Origin: Sphingomonas gellani
Lineage (GTDB): Bacteria; Pseudomonadota; Alphaproteobacteria; Sphingomonadales; Sphingomonadaceae
Assembly: GCF_900110035.1 (NCBI RefSeq)
Contig: NZ_FOCF01000001.1
Span: 372,001 to 436,000, forward strand
DNA: 64,000 bases
Direction: 5' to 3'
Positions within the stretch are counted from its first letter, which is position 1, and every line of letters begins with the position of its first letter. The notes beneath the pieces were generated by a model. It was given only the letters and a program-made list of their open reading frames with translations, had not been told where the DNA came from and searched no databases. Below, piece after piece: positions 54,892 to 64,000 of this stretch. The position numbers and the translations under genes were made by a program.

Positions 54892-56943
54892 ATGCGTCCC
54901 GACATCCTCAATCCGCTCTTCGCCGAAGCGACCGCACTGAAAGGGGTCGGTCCCGCTCTTGCCAAGCCGCTCGGCCGTCTCGGGCTGGAACGGGTGGTCG
55001 ACATGGCGTTCCATCTGCCGGTCGGGTGGATCGACCGGGTGCCGCGCGAAACGCTCGACGCGGGTGATGCGGGTCGGACGATCTCGATCACGCTGACCCC
55101 GCGCGATTACCGCCAGAGCGCCGGTCGCGGGCCGATGCGGGTGCAGGCTGCGGATACCGCCGGCAACATCGCCAGCCTGGTATTTTTCGGTGGCAATGCG
55201 GGTTGGGTGAAGAAGCTGCTGCCGCTGGGCGAACCGCGGCGCGTGTCCGGCAAGCTGGAAACGTACGGCCAGGACCTGCAGATCATCCACCCCGATCTGT
55301 CCGACGAGGAAGAGGGTTTCCGCGAGAGGGAGCCGATCTATCCGCTGTCGGAGGGGCTGACCTCGCGCAGGCTAGGCGGGCTGGTCGAACAGGCGCTCGG
55401 CCGCGCGCCTGGCTTGAGCGAATGGATCGAGCCGAGCCTGAAGGCGCGACGCGGCTGGCCCGACTGGCGCGACGCGCTGACCCGCATCCATGCCGACCCC
55501 GCCGACCGCATCGCGCGCGAACGGCTCGGCTATGACGAACTGTTCGCGAACCAGCTGGCGATGGCGCTGGTCCGACAGGACACGCGGCGGCGCAAGGGCA
55601 GGGCGCTGAAGGGCGACGGCCGGCTTCGCGACCAGTTGCGGTTGCCGTACAGCCTGACCGGCGCGCAGAGCCGTACGGTGGCGGAGATCGAGGGCGATCT
55701 GGCCCAGGCGAGCCCGATGCTGCGACTGCTGCAAGGGGATGTGGGCGCGGGCAAGACGCTGGTCGCCGCCATGGCGTTGCTGATCGCGGTGGAGGCCGGG
55801 GGGCAGGGCGCGATGCTGGCACCGACTGAGATCCTGGCGCGACAGCATTACGAAACGCTGCGCAAGCTGCTCGCTGGTCTGCCGGTCAACGTCGGGGTGC
55901 TGACCGGGCGGGACAAGGGTCGGGTGCGCGAGGCGACGCTGATGGGCCTGGCGTCCGGAGAGATCGACATCCTAGTCGGCACCCATGCCATTTTCCAGGA
56001 AGCGGTCGGGTACAAGGACCTGGCGCTGGTGGTGGTCGACGAGCAGCACCGTTTCGGCGTGGCGGAGCGGATGATGCTGGCGGCGAAGGGGCGTGTGACG
56101 CCGCATCTGCTGGCGATGACCGCCACGCCCATCCCGCGCACGCTGACGCTGGCGCAATATGGCGAGATGGACGTCAGCCGGTTGGACGAGATGCCGCCCG
56201 GTCGCAAGCCGATCGAGACGCGTGTCGTGTCGGAGGATCGGCTGGACGAGGTGGTGGAGGCGCTGGGTCGGCACTTGGCCGACGGCGGTCAGGCCTATTG
56301 GGTCTGCCCCCTGGTGGAGGAAAGCGAGAAGTCGGACCTGGCCGCGGCCGAGGCACGCGCGGAGACGCTGCGCGCGCGCTTCGGCGATCGTGTCGGTCTG
56401 GTACACGGGCGCATGAAGCCGCCTGAAAAAGATGCGGTGATGGAGGCGTTCGCGGGCGATCGGCTGGGCGTGCTGGTCGCCACCACGGTGATCGAGGTCG
56501 GCGTGGACGTCCCGAACGCGACGTTGATCGTGATCGAGCATGCCGACCGATTCGGGCTCGCGCAATTGCACCAGCTGCGGGGGCGTGTCGGGCGCGGTGG
56601 TGGCCTGTCGCGCTGTTTGCTGGTCCGCGGCAATGCGATGAGCGAGACGACGCGCGCGCGGCTCGCCCTGATGCGGGAGACCAATGACGGCTTCCGCATC
56701 GCGGAGGAGGATTTGCGGTTGCGCGGTGGCGGCGAACTGCTCGGCACGCGACAGTCGGGTGAAGAGGGGTTCCGGCTGGTCCTGCCCGACATGCTGTCCG
56801 ATCTGCTGCCCTGCGCGCAGGACGACGCGCGGTTGCTGATCGACCGGGACGGCGGTCTGGAGGGCGATCGCGGCGCCGCGGCGCGCGTCGCGCTGTACCT
56901 GTTCGAGCGGGATGCCGGCGTCGCCCGCTTGCGGTCCGGTTAG
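54892..56943 (+). CDS. recG: ATP-dependent DNA helicase RecG
   Basis: 683-residue fork-reversal helicase. The N-terminal wedge/OB region has TALKGVGPALAKPLGRLG and RDYRQSAGRGPMRVQAAD. The motor has GDVGAGKTLVAAMALL (Walker A), VVVDEQHRFGVAERMML, AMTATPIPRTLTLAQYG, ATTVIEVGVDVPNATLI and QLRGRVGRGG. The start at 54892 gives MRPDILNPLFAE. Its last 4 bases overlap the end of the opposing PilZ gene. Confidence 0.96.
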   Translation: MRPDILNPLFAEATALKGVGPALAKPLGRLGLERVVDMAFHLPVGWIDRVPRETLDAGDAGRTISITLTPRDYRQSAGRGPMRVQAADTAGNIASLVFFGGNAGWVKKLLPLGEPRRVSGKLETYGQDLQIIHPDLSDEEEGFREREPIYPLSEGLTSRRLGGLVEQALGRAPGLSEWIEPSLKARRGWPDWRDALTRIHADPADRIARERLGYDELFANQLAMALVRQDTRRRKGRALKGDGRLRDQLRLPYSLTGAQSRTVAEIEGDLAQASPMLRLLQGDVGAGKTLVAAMALLIAVEAGGQGAMLAPTEILARQHYETLRKLLAGLPVNVGVLTGRDKGRVREATLMGLASGEIDILVGTHAIFQEAVGYKDLALVVVDEQHRFGVAERMMLAAKGRVTPHLLAMTATPIPRTLTLAQYGEMDVSRLDEMPPGRKPIETRVVSEDRLDEVVEALGRHLADGGQAYWVCPLVEESEKSDLAAAEARAETLRARFGDRVGLVHGRMKPPEKDAVMEAFAGDRLGVLVATTVIEVGVDVPNATLIVIEHADRFGLAQLHQLRGRVGRGGGLSRCLLVRGNAMSETTRARLALMRETNDGFRIAEEDLRLRGGGELLGTRQSGEEGFRLVLPDMLSDLLPCAQDDARLLIDRDGGLEGDRGAAARVALYLFERDAGVARLRSG

Positions 56944-57239
56944 CCGGTGGCGCCGCCCATCGCGCTCAGCACCGCGTAATAGCGTCCGGCCGGAATGGCC
57001 GGCTCCATGCGGCACCCGAACCGGCCGCCGAGCGCCCAGCGGATCTCCGCCGTCACTGTCCCGACTAGCGGCAACTGAACCAGGATGCTGTCACCCACCG
57101 CGTAATCGGCCTCGCACCGCACCATCAGTCCGCTGGGCGACAGGTTGACCACGACCAGCGTCAGCGGGCGTCCATCGGGTCCGGTGCCGCGGGTACGGTG
57201 ATGAACCTCGTCTCGATGTTCGCGGCGCGCCTCGGTCAC
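56940..57239 (-). CDS. PilZ-domain protein with intact cyclic-di-GMP-binding motifs
   Basis: 99-residue single-domain PilZ protein. Both ligand motifs are present: RREHR (RxxxR, residues 5-9) near the N terminus and NLSPSG ([D/N]xSxxG) about 28 residues later. It should therefore bind cyclic-di-GMP. The GTG start at 57239 gives TEARREHRDEV. It lies downstream of tyrS on the same strand with a 121-bp gap that holds an AT-rich stretch (57331-57352) and nothing else obvious. Its target is unknown. Confidence 0.85.
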   Translation of the reverse strand: MTEARREHRDEVHHRTRGTGPDGRPLTLVVVNLSPSGLMVRCEADYAVGDSILVQLPLVGTVTAEIRWALGGRFGCRMEPAIPAGRYYAVLSAMGGATG

Positions 57240-57360
57240 GATCCTTGCATCACGTTTCGCGGCATCGCCAAACCACCTTTCTTCCTACGGTCAGGTAGCC
57301 GAGGCGGTGTGAAGTGTAACCCAAGAACGCTGGTTAATTAATTCCAATATCGTATCTCGA

Positions 57361-58590
57361 TCAACTTGCCCGGTTGAGCACGCCAACCTTCTTCTTGCCC
57401 AGGCTCAGGCGCACGCTGGCGTCCACCGTGATGACATGCGCCGGATCGCGCGTCGCCTCGCCATCGATCCGCACCGCGCCCTCCGCGATCTTGCGACGGG
57501 CCTCGCCGTTCGACGAAGCCAGACCGAGTGTCACCAGAGCCTCGACGATACCGATCGTGCCGCCGGGTACCGACAGGCTGGGCAAGGTGTCGCCGGCTGC
57601 TCCCTCCTCGAACGTGCGGCGCGCCGTTTCCGCGGCCTGCTCGGCCGCATCGGCTCCGCGGCACATCGCGGTCGCCGCGTTGGCGAGCACCTTCTTGGCC
57701 TCGTTGATCTCGGCGCCGGGCAACGCCTCCAGCCGTGCGATCTCGTCCAGGGGCAGGTCGGTGAACAGGCGAAGGAAGCGGCCGACGTCGCGGTCGTCGG
57801 TGTTGCGCCAGAATTGCCAGTAATCGAAATGCGGCAGCTGGTCCTCGTGCAGCCACACCGCCCCGGCCACCGTCTTGCCCATCTTCGCGCCGTCGGCCGT
57901 GGTCAGCAGCGGGGTGGTGACACCGAACACCTCCGTTCCGTCCATCCGGCGCGAAAGTTCCACGCCGTTGACGATGTTGCCCCACTGATCGGACCCGCCC
58001 ATCTGCAACCGGCATCCCGCCCGCCGGGACAGTTCCATGAAGTCATAGGCCTGGAGGATCATGTAGTTGAATTCGAGGAAGCTAAGCGATTGCTCGCGAT
58101 CGAGACGCAGCTTCACCGAATCGAAGCTGAGCATGCGGTTGACGGAGAAATGCTGGCCAACGTCGCGCAGGAAGGGGATGTACTCCAGCGCGTCCAGCCA
58201 CTCGGCGTTGTCCAGCATGACCGCATCAGTCGGTCCGTCGCCGAATGTCAGGAAGCGGTCGAAGATCCGCTTGATCGATGCGACATTGGCGCGGATGCCC
58301 TCCTCACCCAGCAGCTTTCGCGCCTCGTCCTTGAAGCTCGGGTCGCCGATTTTTCCGGTGCCGCCACCCATCAGCACGATCGGCTTGTGCCCGGTCTGTT
58401 GCAGACGACGCAGCAGCATGATCTGCACCAAGCTGCCGACATGCAGCGAGGGGGCGGTGGGGTCGAAGCCGATATAGCCCGGCACCACCTGTTTCGCGGC
58501 CAGCGCGTCCAGCGCGACGGCATCGGTCATCTGGTGAATATAGCCGCGCGAGGACAGCGTGCGGAGCAGGTCGGACTGATAGCTGGTCAT
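57361..58590 (-). CDS. tyrS: Tyrosyl-tRNA synthetase
   Basis: 409-residue class I synthetase. The HIGH-type motif is PSLHVGSL (HVGS at 50-53) and the KMSKS-type loop is AKMGKT (235-240). The C-terminal S4 RNA-binding domain has [21 protein letters not shown] and ends [10 protein letters not shown]. The start at 58590 gives [20 protein letters not shown]. It lies 36 bp after an NlpD-like gene, within a serS-nlpD-tyrS run on the minus strand. Confidence 0.97.
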   Translation of the reverse strand: MTSYQSDLLRTLSSRGYIHQMTDAVALDALAAKQVVPGYIGFDPTAPSLHVGSLVQIMLLRRLQQTGHKPIVLMGGGTGKIGDPSFKDEARKLLGEEGIRANVASIKRIFDRFLTFGDGPTDAVMLDNAEWLDALEYIPFLRDVGQHFSVNRMLSFDSVKLRLDREQSLSFLEFNYMILQAYDFMELSRRAGCRLQMGGSDQWGNIVNGVELSRRMDGTEVFGVTTPLLTTADGAKMGKTVAGAVWLHEDQLPHFDYWQFWRNTDDRDVGRFLRLFTDLPLDEIARLEALPGAEINEAKKVLANAATAMCRGADAAEQAAETARRTFEEGAAGDTLPSLSVPGGTIGIVEALVTLGLASSNGEARRKIAEGAVRIDGEATRDPAHVITVDASVRLSLGKKKVGVLNRAS

Positions 58591-58625
58591 GGCGTGTTCG
58601 CGCTTACACACCCGCTCCGTCCCCG

Positions 58626-59774
58626 TCACCCCGGCGGCAGCTGGCCGAGGGGATCGACCGGGACCCGCCCCTTGCGCAGTTCGAAGTGCAGTTCCGGCCG
58701 ATCGGCAAAGCCGGTGTCGCCCGACAGCGCGATCGTCTGGCCCCGCTTCACCGCCTGGCCGCGCTGCACCATCAGCTTGGACGCATGGCCGTACACGCTG
58801 GTCCAGCGGTCGCCGTGCTTCACGATCACCAGCCCGCCAAGCGCGGCGATACCGCTGCCGACATAGGCGACGACGCCATCGGCGGTCGCATGCACGGGCG
58901 TGTTCAGCGGCACGGCGATCTTGATGCCGTCGTTACGCTCCCCACTGCCGCCCCGGCCAAAGCGCTTCACCACGCGGCCGTCGACAGGCCAGACGAAGCC
59001 GCCGGCCAGGCGCGCCGGCGCGACCACGGCCGCGGTCGCGGGCAGGACGCGGCGCGGAGTCGCGGCGGGTCGGGCCGGCGCCTCGTCCTTCGCCAGCGCG
59101 GGTTCGCCGCCGGTCAGGATGTCGTCCACGTCCAGGCTGAACGCGGCGGCCCGCTCGGCCAGGCTGGGGCCACCCGACGGCGCATCGGGGATGAGGACCC
59201 GCTGCCCGACGCGCAGCACGAACGGTTCGCTCAGCCCGTTCACGGCGATGATGCGCGACCATTCGATGCCATAGGCACGCGCGATGCCGATACCCGTCTG
59301 GCCCGGGCGGATCAGGTGATAGCGGCCACCGGGAATGCGCAGGCGCTGCCCCGCAAGGATGGTGAAGGGTGGTTGCAGGCCGTTGGCCCAGGCGATGGCA
59401 TCGGCCCCGGCACGGGTACGTTCCGCCACCCGACCCAGCGTATCGCCGGGCACCGCGACATAGACGTCCTCCGCGATGCGCCCGGCATCGGCGGCGACCG
59501 GCCGCGTCTCCCAGGCGGGGCGTGGTGCGGGCAGCGCGCTGACCGTGTCGGTGGGCGGGGTGACGAGCGGGGACTGCCGCACCGCCGGCCAGGGAGGTGA
59601 CGGTTCGTACCCCCGGTCGGGCGCGCGGCGCGGTGGTCTGTCCTGGTCCGCAGGTTCCGCCTCGGGGAGCGGGGCAGGGCGCGCGCGGTATGCCTCCGCC
59701 GGGGGCGCGTCGACCTGCGGTATGCAGCCGCACAGCCACAGCGCACCGCCCATCGCAACCACAGACCGGCGCAT
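58626..59774 (-). CDS. NlpD-like lipoprotein with two LysM domains and a degenerate LytM domain
   Basis: 382-residue lipoprotein. The signal peptide ends in the lipobox LWLCGC, followed by a Pro-rich linker. LysM 1 is [19 protein letters not shown], LysM 2 is [19 protein letters not shown]. The C-terminal M23/LytM domain has [20 protein letters not shown], where the zinc ligand His of HxxxD is replaced by Asn, as in NlpD and EnvC. It therefore probably activates cell-wall amidases rather than cutting peptidoglycan itself. It sits between serS and tyrS, without the usual surE. Confidence 0.9.
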   Translation of the reverse strand: MRRSVVAMGGALWLCGCIPQVDAPPAEAYRARPAPLPEAEPADQDRPPRRAPDRGYEPSPPWPAVRQSPLVTPPTDTVSALPAPRPAWETRPVAADAGRIAEDVYVAVPGDTLGRVAERTRAGADAIAWANGLQPPFTILAGQRLRIPGGRYHLIRPGQTGIGIARAYGIEWSRIIAVNGLSEPFVLRVGQRVLIPDAPSGGPSLAERAAAFSLDVDDILTGGEPALAKDEAPARPAATPRRVLPATAAVVAPARLAGGFVWPVDGRVVKRFGRGGSGERNDGIKIAVPLNTPVHATADGVVAYVGSGIAALGGLVIVKHGDRWTSVYGHASKLMVQRGQAVKRGQTIALSGDTGFADRPELHFELRKGRVPVDPLGQLPPG

Positions 59775-59805
59775 GGCCTCTCCCCCGATCGGAACGTGCG
59801 CGAGA

Positions 59806-61095
<1,290 letters not shown>

Positions 61096-61175
61096 CTATG
61101 GCCGACGCGGGGGCGGCGCGGCAACCCCCCGCCATGCCGGACGTTGAACGGGCAAAGCAGAGGAGAAGAAAACCC

Positions 61176-61616
61176 ATGCACGTTCCCCACAACGCCTGCG
61201 TCCTGGTCGCCGATGGTCGCAAGATGCTGTTCTTCCGCAACGACGGCGACAGCGAGTATCCGAACCTGAAGGTCGAACATGCGGAGGAACAGTCCAACCC
61301 CGCCGATCGCGATCAGAAGACGGATGCCGCGGGCGGTGCCTCTTCGACCCAGGGAGCCGCAGGCGGCAACATGGCGGAGGTCGATTTCCACCAGCAGGAG
61401 GAGGATCGCTTCGCGGCGCAGGCGGCTGACCTGCTGAAGCGGCGCGCGCTCTCCAACGATTTCGAGACGCTGATCATCGTCGCGCCGCCGCGCACGCTGG
61501 GCGAGTTGCGCAAGCACTACCACAAGGAAGTGGAGCGGCGGGTGTCCGGTGAGTTGGCCAAGGATCTGACCAACCACCCGGTCGACGAGATCGAAAAGGC
61601 TTTGCACGACGCCTGA
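61176..61616 (+). CDS. Host-attachment (baeRF family 12-like) protein
   Basis: 146-residue protein resembling the family first annotated as needed for host attachment in plant-associated bacteria, now seen as related to eRF1-like domains. VPHNACVLVADGRKMLFFRNDGD opens the fold, and TLIIVAPPRTLGELRKHYH and LTNHPVDEIEKAL close it. Start ATG 61176 has AGGAG 10 bases upstream. A strong terminator follows. Its biochemical role is unknown. Confidence 0.85.
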   Translation: MHVPHNACVLVADGRKMLFFRNDGDSEYPNLKVEHAEEQSNPADRDQKTDAAGGASSTQGAAGGNMAEVDFHQQEEDRFAAQAADLLKRRALSNDFETLIIVAPPRTLGELRKHYHKEVERRVSGELAKDLTNHPVDEIEKALHDA

Positions 61617-61638
61617 CCGGCGGCGGCTTCAAGAAAAA

Positions 61639-61666
61639 GGGCCCGCATCGCTGCGGGCCCTTTTTT
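61639..61666. terminator. Strong intrinsic terminator
   Basis: GGGCCCGCA and TGCGGGCCC form a perfect 9-bp stem with loop TCGC (61648-61651), followed by TTTTTT. The left flank has AAAAA, so it can act in both directions, ending the host-attachment gene and the opposing PEP-CTERM-like gene. Confidence 0.93.
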
Positions 61667-61698
61667 GTCTCGGGTCAGGAGCCGGCTATGCCGCGCGG

Positions 61699-62613
61699 TC
61701 AGCCGGCCTGCGCCTTGGCCTTGGCCCGGCGGCGCCGTGCGGCGAGGCTGGCGGCCGCTGCACCGAACAGGATCACCATCGGCGGAGCCGGCACCGGGGC
61801 GGGGTGGCCGCTGCTGCCCGACGATGACGACGAACTGCTGGTAGAGGAGGAACTGGACGTCGAGGACGAAGTGCTGCTGGACGACGACCCGGACGAGCTG
61901 CCGCCGGGACCGTTGGACGACCAGCCGCCGGACGACGACCAACCATCGCTGGACGAGCTGTAACCGCCGGAACTGGTGCTGGACGAGCTGGTCGAACCGC
62001 CGAAGGACGACGAACTGCTTGAGGAGCCGCCGTGGTCCTTGCCGCCGTGGTCCTTGCCGCCGTGGTCCTTGCCGCCGTGATCCTTGCCCCCGCCGCCGTT
62101 CTGGTTCTGGTTCTGATTCTGGTTTTGGTTCTGATTCTGGTTTTGGTTCTGATTCTGGTTTTGGTTCTGGTTCTGCCAATTGCTGTTGTTGTTCGTGTTG
62201 GTGTTGTCGATGGCGACAACCGCGCCGCCGCCTCCACCGCCGCCGCCGAAGCCACCACCAAAGCCGCCGCCGAACCCGCCAAAACCGAACCCTCCGGTGC
62301 CACCGACCACGACCGGATAGCTGCCGCCGCCCGACTCGAAGGGAATGGGCGCAGGCAACGGCACGGGCACGGGTGCGTTGGCGACCGTCACCACCGTGGG
62401 TGCGCAGGTCGTGCGGGTCGTCGTCGTCACCACGCGACGCACGGGCCGGGTCCGAACGACCTTTCGACGCACCACCTGCTTGGTGGTGATCGGTCCCTTG
62501 CTGTTATAGGCGACCTGTCGCGGGCGTTCCGCCATATGCACAGCGCCACCACCGATGAGCGCGCCGCCACAAGCGCAAGCACACAGTTTTGCCAGGGCCA
62601 TCCGAACAGACAT
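61699..62613 (-). CDS. Ser-, Gly- and Asn/Gln-repeat surface protein with PEP-CTERM-like tail
   Basis: 304-residue secreted protein. The N terminus has a signal-like stretch (ALAKLCACACGGALIGGGAV), then a basic segment with many Val and Thr (VVRRKVVRTRPVRRVVTTTT). A Gly-rich run, an NQ dipeptide run of about 13 units (residues about 147-173), four GGKDH units, and a Ser/Gly-rich region of about 95 residues follow. The C terminus has VPAPPMVILFGAAAASLAARRRR, the layout of a PEP-CTERM sorting signal (motif, membrane helix, Arg cluster). Exosortase would process it to the cell surface. Codon and amino-acid bias is extreme and differs from its neighbours. Confidence 0.8.
   Translation of the reverse strand: MSVRMALAKLCACACGGALIGGGAVHMAERPRQVAYNSKGPITTKQVVRRKVVRTRPVRRVVTTTTRTTCAPTVVTVANAPVPVPLPAPIPFESGGGSYPVVVGGTGGFGFGGFGGGFGGGFGGGGGGGGAVVAIDNTNTNNNSNWQNQNQNQNQNQNQNQNQNQNQNQNQNGGGGKDHGGKDHGGKDHGGKDHGGSSSSSSSFGGSTSSSSTSSGGYSSSSDGWSSSGGWSSNGPGGSSSGSSSSSTSSSTSSSSSTSSSSSSSGSSGHPAPVPAPPMVILFGAAAASLAARRRRAKAKAQAG
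62027..62086 (+). repeat. Four tandem 15-bp repeats coding GGKDH
   Basis: The unit CCGCCGTGGTCCTTG occurs at 62027-62041, 62042-62056 and 62057-62071. It recurs with one change (GTGATCC) at 62072-62086. Near-identity suggests recent expansion by slippage or recombination, so copy number may vary between strains. Confidence 0.95.
62099..62174 (+). repeat. Tandem repeat coding the Asn-Gln run
   Basis: The 18-bp unit TTCTGATTCTGGTTTTGG is present three times exactly (62111-62128, 62129-62146, 62147-62164). It is flanked by partial 6-bp units. On the coding strand it gives alternating Asn and Gln. It is one of the few A/T-richer patches in the window. Confidence 0.95.
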
Positions 62614-62717
62614 GGTTCACTCTCTCTTGCGGCGGTGTCGCGTCCAGGTGAATCGCTCACATGGTCGCGTGGTGCCAGTAGTGGAGAGTGCGGAACAAAC
62701 ACTTAAGCGCAAGGACC

Positions 62718-62739
62718 TTAACCATCTTCTTTGGGTTAA
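62718..62739. promoter_or_regulatory. TTAACC-N10-GGTTAA inverted repeat
   Basis: TTAACC (62718-62723) and GGTTAA (62734-62739) are reverse complements 10 bases apart. A further TTAA lies at 62703-62706. The half-site TTAACC resembles those read by CtrA-type regulators of alphaproteobacterial surface genes, though the spacing differs from the classic TTAA-N7-TTAA. It lies 105 bp upstream of the surface-protein start. Confidence 0.35.
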
Positions 62740-62875
62740 CTGCGCAAAAACCACTATGTCGCCCTTACACCCTTGGCCGCGCGTGCCAAATCGAGACAGG
62801 GTTCAGGCCTGATCGAAGGTGACAGGCGTTTGGTGATGGCATCCGATCGCACCCGCGCGCGGTCTTAGAACCTGC

Positions 62876-62904
62876 TTGTTAGCGAAACGTCTCGCGATTA
62901 TAGG
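62876..62904 (+). promoter_or_regulatory. Candidate sigma-70 promoter of dksA
   Basis: TTGTTA, a 17-base spacer and TATAGG. The -10 element ends 71 bases before the dksA ATG, and a GGAGGGG-like ribosome site precedes that ATG. Confidence 0.5.
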
Positions 62905-62975
62905 CGCCCTTGCGATTGGGGGAGGTCCGTGACGGGGGCGTCAGCATTCCGGCGGGCCGGAGGGGAGTGCGTCTC

Positions 62976-63440
62976 ATGGCGACCGTGTTGAATCGCGTTG
63001 AAGGGGCCGAAGCCGGCCCGGTGCCTGCCAACGATGCCGGCGAGGGTTACCGCCCGAGCGCCGACGAACCGTTCATGAGCCTGAGGCAGCAGGCCTATTT
63101 CCGCAACAAGCTGTCCCTGTGGAAGGAAGCGATCCTGCGTGAGTCGCAGGAAACGCTGTCGCAGTTGCAGATCGACTCGTTGCGAGAGGCGGACCTGACC
63201 GACCGCGCATCCAGCGAAACCGACTGGTCGATCGAACTGCGCACCCGCGACCGTCAACGCAAGCTGGTGTCGAAGATCGACGCTGCGCTGCGTCGGCTGG
63301 ATGAGGGCGAATACGGTTATTGCGAGGTGACCGGCGAACCGATCAGCCTCGGTCGGTTGGAGGCGCGGCCCATCGCCACGATGACCGTCGAGGCGCAGGA
63401 GCGGCATGAGCGGAACGAGAAGATTTCTCGGGATGATTGA
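62976..63440 (+). CDS. dksA: RNA polymerase-binding transcription factor DksA
   Basis: 154-residue DksA/TraR protein that enters the RNA polymerase secondary channel and works with ppGpp. The coiled-coil segment spans SLRQQAYFRNKLSLWKEAIL to LRTRDRQRKLVSKIDAALRRLD. The zinc-finger region reads YGYCEVTGEPISLGRLEARP with one Cys in place of four, as in other alphaproteobacterial DksA proteins, so zinc is probably not bound in the classic way. The start at 62976 has GGAGGGG upstream. Confidence 0.93.
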   Translation: MATVLNRVEGAEAGPVPANDAGEGYRPSADEPFMSLRQQAYFRNKLSLWKEAILRESQETLSQLQIDSLREADLTDRASSETDWSIELRTRDRQRKLVSKIDAALRRLDEGEYGYCEVTGEPISLGRLEARPIATMTVEAQERHERNEKISRDD

Positions 63441-63506
63441 ACGGTTTTAAAGAATCGGTTCAGTCTTTCGGGGTAGCACACGCCTATCGATACGAACGGG
63501 CAGGTC

Positions 63507-63875
63507 ATGGAAGGTTTCTTTCCTCCGAAAGCTGGCGGCGACAGCCTTGCCGGCGACGACGGAACGAATGGGGCGCAGGGCGCCGGTGCGGCACCGCGTT
63601 CTCGCGACAGCCTGTTCCTGCTCGCACGGCTGGTGTTCGCAGGATCGGACGAGTCGCGCGACGTACGGGTACGCAACCTGTCGGCAGGCGGTCTGATGGC
63701 CGAATATGATGGTCGGTGCGCGATCGGGGATGCCGTGACGGTGACGCTGCGCGGCATCGGCGAGGTCGAGGGCAAGGTCGCCTGGGCGGCGGAGGGGCGG
63801 ATCGGCATCGCACTCGACAGCCAGATCGACCCGAAAAAGGCGCGGAAGCCGGTGGTGGTCCGCACGAGGGGCTGA
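63507..63875 (+). CDS. PilZ-domain protein with incomplete ligand motif
   Basis: 122-residue PilZ-fold protein. The second motif is present (NLSAGG, fitting [D/N]xSxxG), but the RxxxR motif is missing: the segment is RSRDSLFLLAR. It may not bind cyclic-di-GMP normally. The first 30 residues are Gly/Asp-rich and disordered. Its ATG has AGG 3-5 bases upstream only. It follows dksA by 66 bp on the same strand. Confidence 0.8.
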   Translation: MEGFFPPKAGGDSLAGDDGTNGAQGAGAAPRSRDSLFLLARLVFAGSDESRDVRVRNLSAGGLMAEYDGRCAIGDAVTVTLRGIGEVEGKVAWAAEGRIGIALDSQIDPKKARKPVVVRTRG

Positions 63876-63968
63876 CATTCTGTTCGTCGCGGGTCGGGGC
63901 AGCGTCGCGCCGCGATGAACGGCCCGTCGGCCCGGCATGTCGCCGGACCGGACGGACACTTGCTGCAA

Positions 63969-64000
63969 TCAGAGGCCGGTCAATTCCTCTTTGAGGCGCA
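63969..64000 (-). CDS. Possible 3' end of a minus-strand gene cut by the window edge
   Basis: On the minus strand the reading RLKEELTGL followed by TGA looks like the natural C terminus of a protein whose body lies to the right of the window. Only nine codons are visible, so no family can be named. Confidence 0.3.
   Translation of the reverse strand, partial: RLKEELTGL

Larger units (their letters stand above)
62614..62975. other. Intergenic region between the PEP-CTERM-like gene and dksA
   Basis: 362 bp without a supported gene. It holds the divergent control region: a TTAACC/GGTTAA inverted repeat nearer the surface-protein gene and a sigma-70-like promoter nearer dksA. A/T content is higher around 62690-62770 than in flanking genes. 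Confidence 0.7.

Noticed and set aside
54499..55290. N-terminal extension of Mfd by 264 codons
   Set aside because: It would overlap sdhE and recG and has no homology to Mfd. The TTG at 54498 gives the normal family N terminus and length.
62027..62174. CRISPR-like array
   Set aside because: Units are directly adjacent 15- or 18-bp coding repeats with no spacers and no cas genes nearby.
62032..62706. Plus-strand frame with Val/Leu/Ala-rich repeats opposite the PEP-CTERM-like gene
   Set aside because: Its repetitive hydrophobic sequence is just the reverse reading of the NQ and GGKDH repeats. The minus-strand frame has a signal-like start, a sorting tail and a ribosome site.

Overview
This window looks like chromosomal core sequence from an alphaproteobacterium of the Sphingomonadales, most likely Sphingomonas or a close relative. 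The basis is the very high GC content with strong G/C bias at third codon positions, the family-level resemblance of the proteins, and the gene order (sdhE-mfd beside recG, ispH-thrB-rnhA, a Caulobacter-style cpa/tad locus, a CC0125-type lipoprotein). I see no insertion sequence, prophage, integrase, CRISPR array or rRNA gene. One tRNA gene (Asn, GTT) is present.

Layout. 1-5.6 kb: end of glyQ, glyS, then ppdK. 5.6-13.2 kb (minus strand): a small membrane protein, then a Tad/Flp pilus locus (cpaA, cpaB, cpaC, cpaD, cpaE, tadB, tadC) that lacks the TadA/CpaF ATPase and the Flp pilin. 13.2-18.4 kb: an alpha/beta hydrolase and a FAD oxidoreductase facing the ispH-thrB-rnhA operon, then a lipoprotein. 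18.4-24 kb: a tandem glycine riboswitch controlling gcvT-gcvH-methyltransferase-gcvPA-gcvPB. 24-36.9 kb: a mix of housekeeping and envelope genes (an archaeal/eukaryotic-type proS, a flavoprotein, rnr, an ABC exporter, a PHA depolymerase, a stress flavoprotein with an EcfG-type promoter, fpr, xth, an L,D-transpeptidase). 36.9-40.2 kb: a redox-response module with ompW and hemN divergent around an FNR box, a small exported Cys-rich protein and an Fe-S type FNR regulator. 40.3-46 kb: argJ flanked by two broken envelope genes, then secA. 46-51 kb: a lipoprotein, yjbQ, tRNA-Asn, nadK, moaA and an EAL-domain protein. 51-61.6 kb: mfd, sdhE, recG, a PilZ protein, tyrS, an NlpD-like LytM protein, serS and a host-attachment-type protein. 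61.7-64 kb: a highly repetitive PEP-CTERM-like surface protein, dksA and a second PilZ protein.

How the genes work together. The gcv operon is a self-contained glycine catabolic unit under ligand control, with an unexplained methyltransferase inside it. The FNR box, hemN and fnr-like gene form a coherent low-oxygen heme module. The EAL protein and the two PilZ proteins point to cyclic-di-GMP signalling, and the Tad locus and the PEP-CTERM-like protein to surface attachment. Most of the window is ordinary core genome. I found no convincing new multi-gene system. The most useful leads are the incomplete Tad locus, the gcv-embedded methyltransferase, the repeat-rich surface protein, the small Cys/His exported protein, and two single-base gene disruptions beside argJ.
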